NCBI GenBank assembly: GCA_035582835.1
Contig: JAYKAV010001267.1
Coordinates: forward strand, 858,804-922,803
DNA from: Phoebastria nigripes
Lineage: Eukaryota; Chordata; Aves; Procellariiformes; Diomedeidae
Direction of reading: 5' to 3'
Length of the DNA stretch: 64,000 bases
Shown here: piece after piece, positions 24,514 through 37,960 of the stretch
Layout: each line of letters starts with the position of its first letter
Numbering within the stretch: position 1 is the first letter of the stretch
Translations under genes and position numbers: made by a program
Notes under the pieces: generated by a model
Seen by the model: only the letters and a program-made list of their open reading frames with translations
What the model was told of the DNA's origin: nothing
Databases searched by the model: none

Positions 24514-27495
24514 CAAACGAGAGGACTCACTGTCAGGTCAGAAGAAGGTAGGATAGTATCATCATGTCATTACTATTACAACAGTAATGTTCCTTAGAGA
24601 ACAAACAGGGAAGTGTAACATAGGGGAGCTCACGTACTGAAAGGAACTGGCAAACGAAAGGGAAGCAAACCTGGAGCTCTCCAAGGCTGAAACAAATACA
24701 AGATGTCCAGAAGACAGCTGCTTTAACTTCCTTCAGACACATCACTGCTCTCAATCTCTGGCAAAGCTTCTGCTGTTGAAAACATATCAGTCATGAGTTC
24801 AGTCCCACTAACAGAATCCAGGTTTTCTTAACCTTTCCTTACTTGGGGCAGAGTCCAGCGCTTGCTTAGATGTCAGCTTGACCCTGGTAGGCTTCGTGGT
24901 TAGGCCTGTCTACAACACAATTATTACAGTGTTGCATGGAAAGGCTCAAACAAGATCTAAATTAGCACGTTGCAGCAGCAGAAGCTGATCAACTAAGTGT
25001 TCACGTGTTCAGCAAGTTTGATGTACCTGAAAGCAGGAGAAATCCCAAGAAACCATTGCCTAGGGAAGCCAGACTGCCTAGGCTCTTTTCTGCCATATTC
25101 ACAGTTCAGCAGTCTAAAAGCAAGTTCCCCCTCTGACAGGCCTTTCTCCAAAGTGCCTCTCCAACTGATCACATATATTGTCATTATTCCCCCAGCACCA
25201 CCTTAATTCTTATAGCATTCAGAGAACAACAACTTCACGTGTATGGGAATTAAAAGATAAACACATTCCCACCCTTTTTTTTTTTAAAGTTATAAATGGA
25301 AAAACAAATACCAAACAGAATAGCCTTATTTTCAGCTAAGAGCGTTATCCCCTTCTGACTCAAGACATCACAAGAACTTGTAGATCTTTTTCATCAAACC
25401 CACAAAGAATTCAGACCAAGAGATAAGACAGCCCAGCAATATTACTGTCAACATCAGAACATTTGAGAGAAATAAGGGGAAGATCTGAACCACTGTAGAT
25501 TTTCATATCTGTAGAAATCTTACTGACCCTGGCAGCCTCAAGTCACCAAAGAGTTCACAGAACAGTAAGTACCATCCTCAGTTCTTAGAAAGAGGTAATG
25601 CAGATATCAATGAGGGATTTTAATGAATTATCCTTTAAATACATCAGGTCCAAAGGAGGTATACGTATAGGAAAATTAGGTCTGCAAATTCAGACTGAAT
25701 AGAAGGAGGTAGACCTCTACAAATAAAAACCCAAGTGAGAATCAGTGCATGCATCTGAATGCTGATGCAGGGTTACCATTAAGTCTGAGGGTGCGTCTGG
25801 GCCATGTTCCAAGTCCATACAGGGACAAGACACGAATGTGCAGGTGACATTTCCTACATTCTAGTTTTCATGGAAAAGAAATGCTGGTGCATGGGCTGGA
25901 ATGGAGCCATAGCTTATTTCAACATGTTCCTGACCTGGACAGTCAGGGTTCCCTGCAGAGTGCTCCCAAGAGTCCGTTTAGACACCGTCAGTGAAATCAA
26001 AGAATAGTGGAAAGTCTGCATTCTGTTCAAATTGGGGTACCTCTTGCTGTTCTAATTCATGGATCACCACTTCGGATTTTACATAACAGATGCAATGAGA
26101 CTGAAAAATTTCCTAATGTAGGATTAAAGTTAATTTGGAGGCTGCTAAGGCAGAAAATATGTTCTATTCTGACTGTCATGATAAAGACTGACATTTAAAA
26201 ACACTGCCTAGGATACATAGAAGAATTACAGTATGGAAAAGCAATTAATCTTAGTAACCCAGAGGGGAAAAAATAAAAGGAAACAATAAAAGAAATTAAT
26301 ACAGGCGATCAAATAACTGGAAGTGCTTGCATAAAAGAACTGGTCTAGAAGGATATTTATAAATTGCTCCCCTTTCTCAGAGGACAACTAAATACCATGC
26401 TTCTGAAAAAAATGAAAAAGCAGTCAGATGCTGAAACAGATGTATTATGAAGAGAGCTAAAACTAATAAACTCCTCATCTACAGCTTAATGGAACAGAAG
26501 AAAGTGAATAACAGGTATTAAAAATGCAAAACCAGAAGTTCAGTATAAAAGCCAGATAAACTGCTGCATAACTGGACAGCAGGGCTGGGGGAGTTCCAGG
26601 CAAGCCTGGATGCTTCCTGGTACAAAGATCCTGTGGAGAGATATCAGGGAGGCTAAGAGCCCACAGAGCTTGAAAGGCCAACAGAGGAAGAGGGGTCAGA
26701 GAGGCAATTAAACTAATGCAAACACAAAAAGGCCCAAGACCACACAGGTTTTCAGTAGAGCTTTATAGTAGAAGACCCAGCATACAAGGTACACAAACTC
26801 TACCCACTCTATCTGACATATCTAGAAAGTGCAGAGGATCCCAAAACCAAAAGTTAGGCCAGTCTAGCAGCGCAAAAATAAACAGACTGTTACGAGTCTT
26901 GCACAGGCCAATCTTGTCTCAGAGGGAAAAAAAAAAAAAAAANCCTCTAAAAAAAAAAGTCCTCCCCAGAAGAACAATAACCATCCTTCCTCAGTCTATA
27001 TGGTTTAAGTAACGAGGCTTCCTATGGAACAAACCATTGAGGCGCAAGCATAGGCAGCGAGGAGCTACGTAAGCACAGACAGGAACTGGTAGCAAGGCAC
27101 ATGTAGTATGGAACTAAATATACTAACACATCTAGTCTACTTCCAGACTGGTGCTGGCTTCTAACCCTACACTTAGCTGTTGAACCCACAGCTGCTATAC
27201 CCAATCGTACATACATACAGTAAGTGAGGACACTGCACAAACCACAGTAATGACAACATGTGGTTGCTATCTGTCAAAGGCTTATTGATGCTTACAGAGT
27301 GACCTTTTCTGAAAAACTCTGTTCTTGCAGATGGGGTTTAGAAACAACATAAAGATTTGCATAACCATACTAGACACCCACCACCTCCATCCCCCCAAAT
27401 TAGCAGAGTTAACTCCACAATAGCTCAACTACAAAGAGGAGGAAGACACAGGTGTCCCTGATTTCCTCTTTTGTTATTCACCTTAAATGAATTCC

Positions 27496-27545
27496 TGTTC
27501 AAAAAAAACCCAAAACAAGAACAACCCACCCCCCAAAAAAAACCA
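27496..27545. repeat. A/C-rich low-complexity tract
   Basis: Alternating A and C runs such as AAAAAAAACCCAAAAC and CCCACCCCCCAAAAAAAACC. Similar tracts occur at 45284 and 47497 and, inverted, at 9660 and 11326. Confidence 0.85.
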
Positions 27546-30500
27546 GTTCCAATGTAACAGAATGTACAACTAATGAAATAGAACATAAACTTATGCTCTA
27601 TTCACATAATCTGACACTCATGTTAAGCACCTTCTCTGACTTGTATTATGAAAAGTGTGGATGAATTTTAGTAACACATTAAGTTGTAAGGTTTCCAGTT
27701 CTACTATAATTTTAAGTACAAGGCTAAAAGAATCTGTAATTAAACAGCTCCAAGACAGACTAGAGTTTGTGTGGTCTGAACTAATCAAGTATGTACTGCT
27801 CCTAACCTCAGTCAGCTATGTGAAATTAGTTTTCCTCTTATTATTTTGAAAAGATTTGTAGGATAAAAAAAGCCTAGATTTTTCTTGGCTATGCACTACA
27901 GTAGTGGTTAAAGCGAAAGGATTGCTAAAAATTGCTCTTCTGATTTGGTATATATCAACACAGTTACCAAAAAGCATTCTAGACATCACTCAGAATAATC
28001 AGATTCTGCTCTAACAGCAAATAAGTGCCTAAGAACAACTATGGCTCCTGATAGCTTCCTTTGGTAAGACAGGATAACAGTTATCTACCAAAAGGCAAAT
28101 GGCTGGCACAACTTTGATTACCACCTCCTGGGAATCTTGCTGACCACGACAATTTTCAAGCAGAGGTTGAACAACAGGATATAACATACATATGTATTTC
28201 ATTGTTTATTCCATCCCCAAGTATCTGAGTTGATGCAAAAAGAGAATTACCAGGGAAATACACATCCTTCACATGTGGGATTTGTTACAGAGATGCGTCT
28301 CGGGTCTACTAAATCCAGGAGACCTCACTCTTGTCATCATACTACTCGGGCATATAATGCATGGGAGAAAAGAGTGTATAACCCTAAGCCAACTCTTCTG
28401 AAGTGATAAAACATTAAAAATGAATACCAAAGGTATCATAATATTAAAATGCCAAATTGCCTTATCTATAACTGAAAATTTATGACAGTCTAATGGGAAT
28501 TTCCAACTGGAAGCTATCTTGCCGGTCACTGAACTCACATCGGCAGCAGAGTGTCATTTCAAGTACACATTTAGAAAGCTTTCTCTAAGAGCTGCAAAGT
28601 GCTCTGCTCTGACTCCTGTGGCTCCTGGTGCACCACTTAAAGTGCAGACATTTTCTGTTTTTTTCAATATGAAATTACTGTCAGTTTGTCACCTCATGAA
28701 AATAGTAATCTCCTCCTTCCAAAGCGATTTGTTTTCTTCTCTCTTGCTCTACTACTGGTATTATTACTGGAAAGCTGACTTGGAATCTCCTCACCCAAGA
28801 GAGCAACTCTTCACAAGTACTTTTCAGCTGAAGTTTACACAGGGCTTGTTTAGATCCCTTTGCATCAACACTGTCCTTTAGCATTAATAACACGTCTCCT
28901 TATTTGGTGTCCCATCTCCAGATATATATATTTTAAATAGAACTAAGAATAGTAGAACTATATTTTAAGTAGTGTTTCCCCCCCATGTTTGCTCTTGGCA
29001 ATGTACAAGGCAAATTCTTAGTCTCTTCTGCCTTCCCTAAGCATTTGAGTAGTAACCCTTTGCAGCCTTTGAATTAACTTTTCTTTCATGAGACTGCGCA
29101 GAACCATGAACAGTATTATAAACCAAAAAAGTTGATACTTTCTGCTGGAAAACTTTTTGCTCTGATTTTTCAAACTTAAGGTTTAACTGGACGATGACCA
29201 CGTTGGATGTGACATTTTAATTCATTCAAAGGTGAGAGGCTTATTAGACAGTTTATTTTATCATAAAAGAAATAAAGAAAAAAATCTGTAGCAAAAGCAA
29301 CTGTGTCCTTCGGTGGAAATCTACAGTTCCAAAAGCAGCTTTACTCCCTGTATTTCCCCTGTCATCTTGATTGAAAACCACCAAGAGCACCAATTCCACA
29401 GAAAGGTTAAGGAGAAAGGAAGTGATGATGTTCAGAAGATGGGCACATCAGGGATATTAGCATCAGGTTGAGATCTCACAGAGAAGGGGTAGAGAGGAAA
29501 CATTCAGGGGCTCAGTAAACATCAACCTGGTAGACTGGCGGAAAACCAAGACCTTCCCCTCTGTGGATGCAATGCAGATAAAGCCACTAGTTGCACCCTT
29601 AGCTTAACTGAGAAACAGAATCTGTAACTCCAGTGAAAGGTGTTAAATAAAAGGCAGAGTGAAAATCCAGCCCATCCACCTGCATAAATGTAACCAGTAG
29701 AGCCCCTTCAGCTATTAACCAGAATATTCTTGATTGACAAAAAGCCTGGAACTTTCCATCTTGACAGCCATACAGCTGTCAACTGTATCACGACGTAAAT
29801 GGAGATGAAGCTCGAGTAACAGACCTGGATGTGAATTCATCACCATGAGAGGGGCTGAGAACACAAGCAGCATCCTGGTACTTTGCAAACACTTCAAGGG
29901 TGTCTGAAACCAGAACAAGCTCATCACAAGCAAGATCACCAGCCTGCCTCATGTTTCCTATTGCTAATCACCCTTGGCAGGAGAAAAGAAAGGACAAGGG
30001 GATGTTCCAAGTCAAGGAGGGAGCAGGTTTAAAAGTGGAAATCCCTGCTGCAGAGCCTGAAGAACGCACTGCAACAAGATCTCTTTGAAGCCAACAACCT
30101 ACAAAACCATGGAAGAACCCTCCTCCCCCCACTGGCTCTTCCAGTATGAGACTGCATAGCAAGAGCAAACCCTCAGATTTCCTACTGGAATGCACTGTGT
30201 AATCAGAGGGACTACTTAAAGGGGGCAGCTCCTCCCATTTGCAGCTCCGTGACGACTTTCTACAACTACCCAGTTGCTTTCATGGCTGCATAGTATTAGG
30301 AAAATATTTGATATATTTTTAGCTTTCTTTTATTGTAGCTTAGCAGCTGGATTCAAAGAGAGCCAACCCTGTGTGATCAAGCTGACCTGTGTACGGATCA
30401 GTAACACATGCTCTACCAACCAGCCATGAGCCCTCTAAGACATGACAAAAAGGGCTAAGTCAGGGATTACAGTTTTTAAGGTATAAATCCTCATGGATCA

Positions 30501-31900
30501 GGGCATAAGGTGCTCCCCACTGCCATCCAGATTACTATGCTTAATCAGCAGCTTTTCATTTCAGTCAATCCCTGATGGTCCAATTCCTGTTTTTTGAAAA
30601 ATACTACTACTACTATATGTAACCTGAGAGAAGACAGAGGACCAACTGGATTAGTGACCTGATACAGCAACAACTTGTATGGCTTGGCTTGCCATAAACC
30701 CTGCTTAAACACTATCCTCTTGCTTAAAGCTGGACAGTCAGTGACCCTCAGCCTGCTTGGCCTGTTATAGAAGTGACCAGAGCAAACCACGTCTGAGTAA
30801 ACCAAAGACCTGCCTGCTGAAGAGACATGCCTTCACTTGGCAAGGTTGAGAAGGGCAGTGAAGAACATGGCTGTGCTTTAGGTGGAAATTTAATCTGTAC
30901 TGGGGATATTACCAACTGTGGAAACATTCGACTTAAAGAGTTATGCGTTTCCATGTATTAACATACTTCCCGCACTTGCTCACATCTGCCCAAATAAGCT
31001 ATGAAATAAATATTTTCCACACTGTAAATATAGCACATATTTCTAATGCTCAGTGATACATCACTTAATCAATCCAGAACGGTGTAAGCCAGGTTTTGCA
31101 ACTAAGCCTTTCATGGTACAGCTCAGCAGGCAAGTAAACAAGTTTAAAAAAATTTTGCAGACAGTTTACTTACCTTTCAGTTTGCACTTCTTTTGCACAT
31201 AGAATTTGTTTCATTTTAAAAATATAAGTAGTATCAACAGCTTAACAAAGTAACAAGCAGTGCACTCCTAAAGGAATATGTGTGACTAGAGGAGCAACTT
31301 CCTTATGCTCATTTGCTTTCTCAGTATCAGCCAAACATCTGATACACAGAATTAACGAGATTAGTGATTATTAGTATAAAAGGTGACTTGCAAAGCAATT
31401 GGCCTTTTCATTTTGTTATTGTATTTTAAAGATCTTTATTTATCCCACTAAATAATGCCTTTCTGTCATCCTAGGAATCCAACCAATGCTATGTGCAGCC
31501 TCCTTTACTTTTGATAAATGATCGATTATCTCAGAGATACTGTGTTTAGTGAATTTTTAACAAAGATATCCTTTCTCCAAAGTGTTTATTTAAATTTTAA
31601 TCAAACCCATCAATTTGTGGGTGTTCTTTTTTTGAATTTTACCTTTTTTTAACCTGAGAAATACTAGGTGTACCACATGCATGTTCCCCGAGTTCTAGAA
31701 ATTAATTGGATATGTCCAGGACATTAAAGATTCAGGGAAACAAACAAAGACATCCCTTCTCCAAAAGGTTTAGTCAAGCAACATAATCAAATAGGTGCTA
31801 ATAAATGCTGATTAAAAAAGTTAGAACCAGTATGATTAAAAAAACCTATCCGTTCCTACTTTCAGAGCTCTCCTGTATTGCCAAGACTTCACAAGCCAAC

Positions 31901-32525
31901 GTGGAAAGCTGCCTGTCGGAAAAGGACCTGGGGGTGCTGGTTGACAGCCGGCTGAATATGAGCCGGCAGTGTGCCCAGGTGGCCAAGAAGGCCAACGGCA
32001 TCCTGGCCTGTATCAGAAATAGTGTGGCCAGCAGGAGAAGGGAAGTGATTGTCACCCTGTACTCAGCACTGGTGAAGCCCCACCTCGAATACTGTGTTCA
32101 GTTTTGGGCCCCTCACTACAAGAAGGACATTGAGGTGNTGGAGCGTGTCCAGAGGAGGGCAACGAAGCTGGTGAAGGGTCTGGAGAACAAGTCTTACGAG
32201 GAGCGGCTGAGGGAACTGGGACTGTTCAGTCTGGAGAAGAGGAGGCTGAGGGGAGACCTTATTGCCCTCTACAGCTACCTGAAAGGAGGTTGCAGCGAGG
32301 TGGGTGTTGGTCTCTTTTGGTCTCTTCTGCCAAGCAACTAGCGATAGGACGAGAGGAAATGGCCTCAAGTTGCACCAGGGGAGGTTTAGATTGGACATTA
32401 GGAAAAATTTCTTTACTGAAAGAGTGGTTAAGCATTGGAACAGGCTGCCCAGGGAAGTGGTGGAGTCCCCATCCCTGGAAGTATTTAAAAGACGTGTAGA
32501 TGAGGTGCTTAGGGACATGGTTTAG
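31901..32525 (+). pseudogene. CR1 ORF2 C-terminal remnant with frameshift
   Basis: The first frame is open through [21 protein letters not shown] and then stops at 32339-32341. The expected continuation ([13 protein letters not shown], then [19 protein letters not shown] and [14 protein letters not shown], ending at 32525) is in the +1 frame. The shift is explained by a perfect 10-bp tandem duplication of TTGGTCTCTT at 32307-32316 and 32317-32326. The RT catalytic motifs are absent because of the 5' truncation. One ambiguous base lies at 32137. Confidence 0.88.
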
Positions 32526-32610
32526 TGGGCATGGTGGTGTTGGGTTGACGGTTGGACTTGATGATCTTAGAGGTCTTTTCCAACCTTAATGATTCTATGA
32601 TTCTATGATA
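31901..32610 (+). mobile_element. CR1 LINE retrotransposon, 5'-truncated copy
   Basis: This copy begins abruptly at the sequence encoding [20 protein letters not shown]. It continues through the CR1 C-terminal domain, the stop at 32523-32525, and a 3' UTR with GGCATGGTGGTGTTGGGTTG, GATCTTAGAGGTCTTTTCCA and the terminal octamers ATGATTCTATGATTCTATG. It is clearly homologous to 409-1094 and very similar to it within ORF2, but the 3' UTR differs (ATGGTGGTGTTGGGTTGACG against GGACTTGGCAGTGTTAGGTT), so it is a separate subfamily rather than a local duplication. An A/C-rich simple repeat follows 43 bases downstream. It is antisense to ATP8A2. Confidence 0.95.
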
Positions 32611-32651
32611 CCTACCAAGGTAGCCAAGTAATGAAATTAGCATTTGAAGGA

Positions 32652-32705
32652 AAACAACAACAACCACCACCACCACCACCACCAAACAACAACAAAAAAA
32701 CCACC
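32652..32705. repeat. (AAC)n/(ACC)n trinucleotide repeat
   Basis: AAC units, then about seven ACC units, then AAC and A runs. It begins about 43 bases after the 3' end of the CR1 copy and is probably an independent microsatellite. Confidence 0.92.
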
Positions 32706-35700
32706 TTCAAACCTTTTTACATGGCAGAAAACTTGAATGGTACATTATAAAGACATAGTATGGAAAAAAACCCAAAAATGTAAACCAAATGATATCTACA
32801 TTAAGACAACCATAATAAGGAACAATTAATTCTGAGTAATTTTCTGGCATTTTCAGCTTTATACAACATTAAATTTGAAGTGAAAAAATGTATTTGCTAG
32901 AAAATAAACTACTCGTAGAAAGCTGAAGCAACATCTCCCACACTTTGCAAAGTTGTGATTGAATGAGAACCACTTGCCCTGTGTTTAAAAAAAAATTCTA
33001 ATCATACTTTTCTGAAGACAGCTACCACAAAAATTGCTGAAATTTGAAGTCTGTTCAGGATATTGTCTAAAATAAGTACTGGAGTATTTGCGCAGCTTGT
33101 ATGGAAGGAAAAGGAAAGACTGAGGTAACTGCTGCTTGGAAACTGGTCAAAGACTGTGAAAGGACTGATGACTGGAGAATTCCTCTGCTAGCTTAGGCTA
33201 GTATAATTGAAGGCCAGCAGTAGTCCAGGATTTCTGTAAACTTGTCCATAATATGTGTTACCATAATTGCCATACTATAGCTACAGCTTAGCTAGCTTTG
33301 TTTACAAAGGAAGCAACAGAAAAAACTGTTAAGCTCTTCCACCAGATTATGAAATTCATTCTTGAAAGTCTTTTTTTACAGACAAATATTCATCCACGCA
33401 AGAATTTACAGACTGACTAGGCTTTCTCAGCCAGGGTAAATACACCATTTTACTAAGTTAATACCAATTCACTGGAAATTTCATAGTAGTAGGATTAAAG
33501 TCTAATGAACCAGCCTCCAAAAAAACCAACAAAAATTATGCTTCCTCAGCAGATAAGTGATGACAACTGTAGAGTTATTGCCTCCATCCATGCTAATTAG
33601 AAATCTAAAGAGCAGCAAGAACTGTGTGTTCTGATAGTATTGCTTTTAACAGTTGATGAGGCAATGCTACACTTGGGCCACCCATCCCAGTAGATGGCTC
33701 TCAGTGATGGCCAGCATCAGGCCTTGCTGTGGAAGAAAGCCAGTGACCCAGATACAGTGGGGAGTGGCCATTTGCACTGTACAAGAGTTGCAAGAGGAGA
33801 GACACTGATAATTCTTGTAGAAGTCTGAAGGGAACTGACATGTTACTCTGAGCATGAGGCATGAACTGCATGTATTTTCACAGTTTACATTGCAGTACTA
33901 CTTAGATGCACTACTATTGAAGGCCAGTTTATTTTGTTTATTTATAACATCTCTCAGTGTAGCACATGATTTAGGATAGTTTCATCACTCCATGGGAAAG
34001 GGATCTTTTGTTAGCATTTTAACCTCACCAAACACCCTCATATTTTTGCAGGGTAAAATAGGCAGAAGACTGGTCAGTTTTCCTCATGCTACACGAAGTG
34101 TGGTATTTATTTGCCAAATGCTCTTAAAAGCTTTCTTCTAGGTCAAATCATCTTAATCCTCCAAGCAACTTCCAATTCCTTGATTCAGTTATTATTTTTA
34201 TGGTTCAATATTCAAGCTTCATTACCTGGAACCTGCCTGCTGCTTCTGACTGCACATCATAGTCTGATAGTTCCTCCTGAGCAGCCCTTGACAAATTGCT
34301 GCTCACTCTTCTCTCCCATTCTTCAGTTTCTCTGTCATAAAGGCTCACAAGGCCTGTGAAATCCCACCCTCCCCCACCCCCACCCAAGTCAACCACTCAC
34401 TAAATTTTTCTTCCTCTGCACCAGTCTCAAGAACAGGTGATTTCTATTCTAGGATCTCCTTCATCAGCCTCCCCTCTGGATAAACTTGACAGAAGCTTCC
34501 TCCTCTCTTTTTCTACATCCTCCATCATCTTTGCCTTAAAGCACCGCTGTGTTTAGGTCACTTCACTGACCTTGTCTCAATCCTGCTTCCTATGTACACA
34601 CCTGCCTGAACAGTTTTTAATCCACACTAGCACTTTGCCCTGGATTACATGGCTATTTATTTTCATCAATAGAATCTTAGGACAGGCATTTTGGAAAGCT
34701 TTTAGGAAACCCAAGTAATTTGTCTCGTCCAGGTTGCCTTTCTCTTCCATCAACTTCTTCAATAATGCTGATAATTTAAAGAACTACAATTTCCTCACCA
34801 AAGCCATGTCATTTTGACTTAAGTTACATTAACCTAATTTTCCCCTTATGCTCTTCACATATGAAATCTCTGTGGGCCAAACTCCATATTCAATTACATA
34901 AAACCGTATCAGGAAAAATTTAGAAGATAATTGATGGAGTTATCCATGGCTATTGCTGTCCTAATAGGAAAATTCATTCCTCAATTTCATTTCCAAGAGC
35001 TGAAGTAAAATTAAGTTATATCTAATTCTTAGGCTCTCCCTTGAAGACAGACTTTATTTGCATACCTTTAAGGTTTTCAGGAGCACTTGTTAAAAAAGAA
35101 TAGGAAGGGATTTCAAAAGTGCTTACTATGTGCTGTTCGTACAATAACTGTTTTATCAAGGAATTTACTGGGTACAGATTTATTGTTCTATCTTGTCATT
35201 ATCTCCACTATAGTATTTGAGTGATTTACTGCACTTGAATTTTCACTACTTCTCCTAATTTTCCTCCTAAAACATTAAGATTTGCTAAGGTCACACACTG
35301 ATTTCCATAAAAAAATGCCCTTGGAATAATAATTTCCTCTTCATCTTCTGTAATGAAAATATATGTAAAATAATTCATAACTTCCCTGCCACATCGTCAT
35401 CTACTTTAGCTATCACTCAAGTCTCGGTACTTTAGAGCGATTAGCCCTACAGTCACAGATAAAAGGAGAACAACGATCAGCTGATATTTCTGCCTACAGA
35501 GCACATAGGAAGGAAGATAAAGCTTTATAATACTGATCTCCTTAACTCATCCCGAGTGCCACTTCATTCAAACATCAGTGGGCACATCCCAGTCTCCCTC
35601 GCTGCTTCAAGCCCCACTGAAAGGAGAAGGAAAAAAAAAAAAAAAAAAAAAAAAGGAGCTTGAGAGAGGTGGGGGAAGGACACAGAAACCAAGGAAACCA

Positions 35701-37960
35701 AAAGAAATAATGGTAGAAAAGGGTGAAACTTAAGGCTTATCTCAAACAAAGATTTCAACAGGATCTGAAGCTGTTGCCCATCGTAGACTTACCACTTTCA
35801 GCCAAACGTCTTCAATTTCTTTGAAGCTGCTTCTTGGAAAACACTATCAAAGCTATTTCACACTCTCCCTTCACTGTCCCACCTCAGAACTCCCCCTTTC
35901 CTGCCAGATCTATGTACTCGCCTCAGTAATGCACAGATGCCTCTCATGCTGTGCAATATTGCGCGTTCACTTTGATTCTCTCTTTTTCTCTGGTGCTGAA
36001 TATACACAGCACACTGTAGGGATAGAGACTTTTCCATAAAAAGCCTAACAGCAGGACCATGAAGGATCTCAGGAGTTCCAGCAGTACGAGTAAGTGCACA
36101 GTTCAGAGAGAAAAAGAAAGGGTGAAAGGGCTAGGATGCTCTCAAGATTTCTCAGGTGTACTGTAACAGCTCAAACTCTCTATTGAGAGAACATGCGCAG
36201 CCTCAGTAGGAGTTTGATACATCCTAAAAGTGCAGCTTAAATTCGGTTCAGAGTTCAGAAAAATATTTCTAGCTGGTGATCATGTGATGCGAAATACAAC
36301 TAGCTCCCAGTACCACTACTGCTGCTGTGCTGCCAGCCCATCTTGATCTGAATGCCTCTTCTGAGGAGACTGAGCTCTTAGGAAGGATACGGTTGGGTTT
36401 ACTGGACAAAATTTATCTTTGGGCCTACTCCTCCCTCCTGCTCTGGCAATCTGGAAACACTGAGTCTGAGTGACATGTAAGGACAGATTAGAAGGAACTG
36501 AGGAGAGCACATTTAAATGGAAAGAGCTTAATGTGACTTATGTGTAATTAATCTACAACATTTCATTTTCCATTCATACTCGGCTTATCAGCCTTTGACT
36601 GAAATATTTCTTCTGTTATGCTAAACCTCTGCTGGATGTCCATGCTGTTAAGGAGCATGCAAAGCAAGAAGTGTCTACTTAAAGGAGCATCACATTGGAA
36701 ACATCTTTGAACTAGAATATATTTTTTTCAGAATACTGATGTACCATACATCACAAAAAAATATTCCCAAAAGACAGAACAGTGGATAAACTGAAACGAA
36801 ATTCAGCACAAGGAGGCAATTCCATCAGATCTTTCTGGTGACCTTATAAACACAACAAAAAGTGCTATTCATATATCACCTAGCCAAGTCAATATTTATT
36901 TTCTTGCTTTACGCATGCTTTGCAGGAGTGACCTTAATCATAAAAGCAAGGCACTAAAAAGCATGGTTTGGTCCAAAACTTGTTTTGGCAGGCACTACGC
37001 AGATTTCCCCAAGTAGCTCTGCCAACATATCTCAAGCCAAACTTGCAATAGTCTGACCTAAAAGGACAAGAGCCCTGTCATAAATGAGACTACAAACATT
37101 TCCCCCGGGAGCATGCTGTGTGCACAGCCTCATTCCATGTTTGCAAGGGGGAGGGGAAAGGATTTTCCATGTCTGTATGTGTTTTCCACATATATTTGCC
37201 AACAGTTGCTAGATTATCCCCAGAGCCTACTTTGACCACCGGGATAACTGCTCTACTGTAGACTGTATTTTCTTTATGAACATGGAGACTTCAGAATAGA
37301 AGGCCGGATCTTGATTTCTGAGTTATTCTGGGCACACCAACAAAATAAATGAGCCCTGGTTCATTTATTCATGAACCATTCATGGTTTTACTTCAGTGTC
37401 GTTGAGAACAGATCTAACCCCTCCAGTCTGCAGCATCTCCTGGGATTTAGGAGTTGAAATGAAGGGGGGGATAAGAACAGGAGAGCAGGCAAAACCACAC
37501 TAGATTTGTTTCTTCACATAAAAACCATTAGATATTTTACACGTATCAATTGCTTGTTTCTAATAATGTCATATTTTATTCCTGTGCAAGCACAGTGAAT
37601 ATATGTAACACTAAGACACAGAGAGATAAATTAGGAACAGACAATAAACCCCCTCTCATTATCCCCGATGAAGACATGCTCTTAAAAACCCCTTAGACTA
37701 GAAGTAGCTGCACAACGCTTGACTGTCTGCCTCATCAATGAGAGATTCCCTAGATGTAAGCTGCCAAACTACCAACCCAATCCTTTCTATTTCTTCCTTT
37801 GTCATCGTAAGGATAAGTCTAAGAGCTTTCAGTGCATTTCCTCTCAGTTAAACTCAAATTAGTCCCCTCTGCTGGACTCCTACTGGGATGCCTTGGTCTA
37901 ACACAGAGCCCTTGCTGAAAAAAGCTCTTTTCAGTCCAGCAAATCACCTCTGTACCTGCT
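32706..37960. other. Intron sequence, no supported gene
   Basis: Unique-looking intronic DNA. It holds an A24 tract (35631-35654). A strong GTAAGT donor-like site on the minus strand lies at about 35790, but its upstream frame stops within 17 codons and the acceptor is poor, so no exon is called. Confidence 0.6.
35631..35654. repeat. Poly(A) tract, A24
   Basis: Twenty-four consecutive A residues after AAGGAGAAGG. No retrogene body is recognised upstream. Confidence 0.95.

Larger units (their letters stand above)
23700..31900. other. Intron sequence, no supported gene
   Basis: Unique-looking DNA with a compound microsatellite (24308-24346), an A17 tract (26926-26942) next to an ambiguous base, and an A/C-rich tract (27496-27545). 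No coding exon could be supported. Confidence 0.6.

Noticed and set aside
35631..35654. Poly(A) tract as a possible processed-pseudogene tail
   Set aside because: No gene-like body on either side and no target-site duplication found.
35784..35850. Minus-strand donor GTG|GTAAGT with SSFKEIEDVWLKV before it
   Set aside because: In-frame stop 17 codons upstream and no convincing pyrimidine tract at the needed acceptor.
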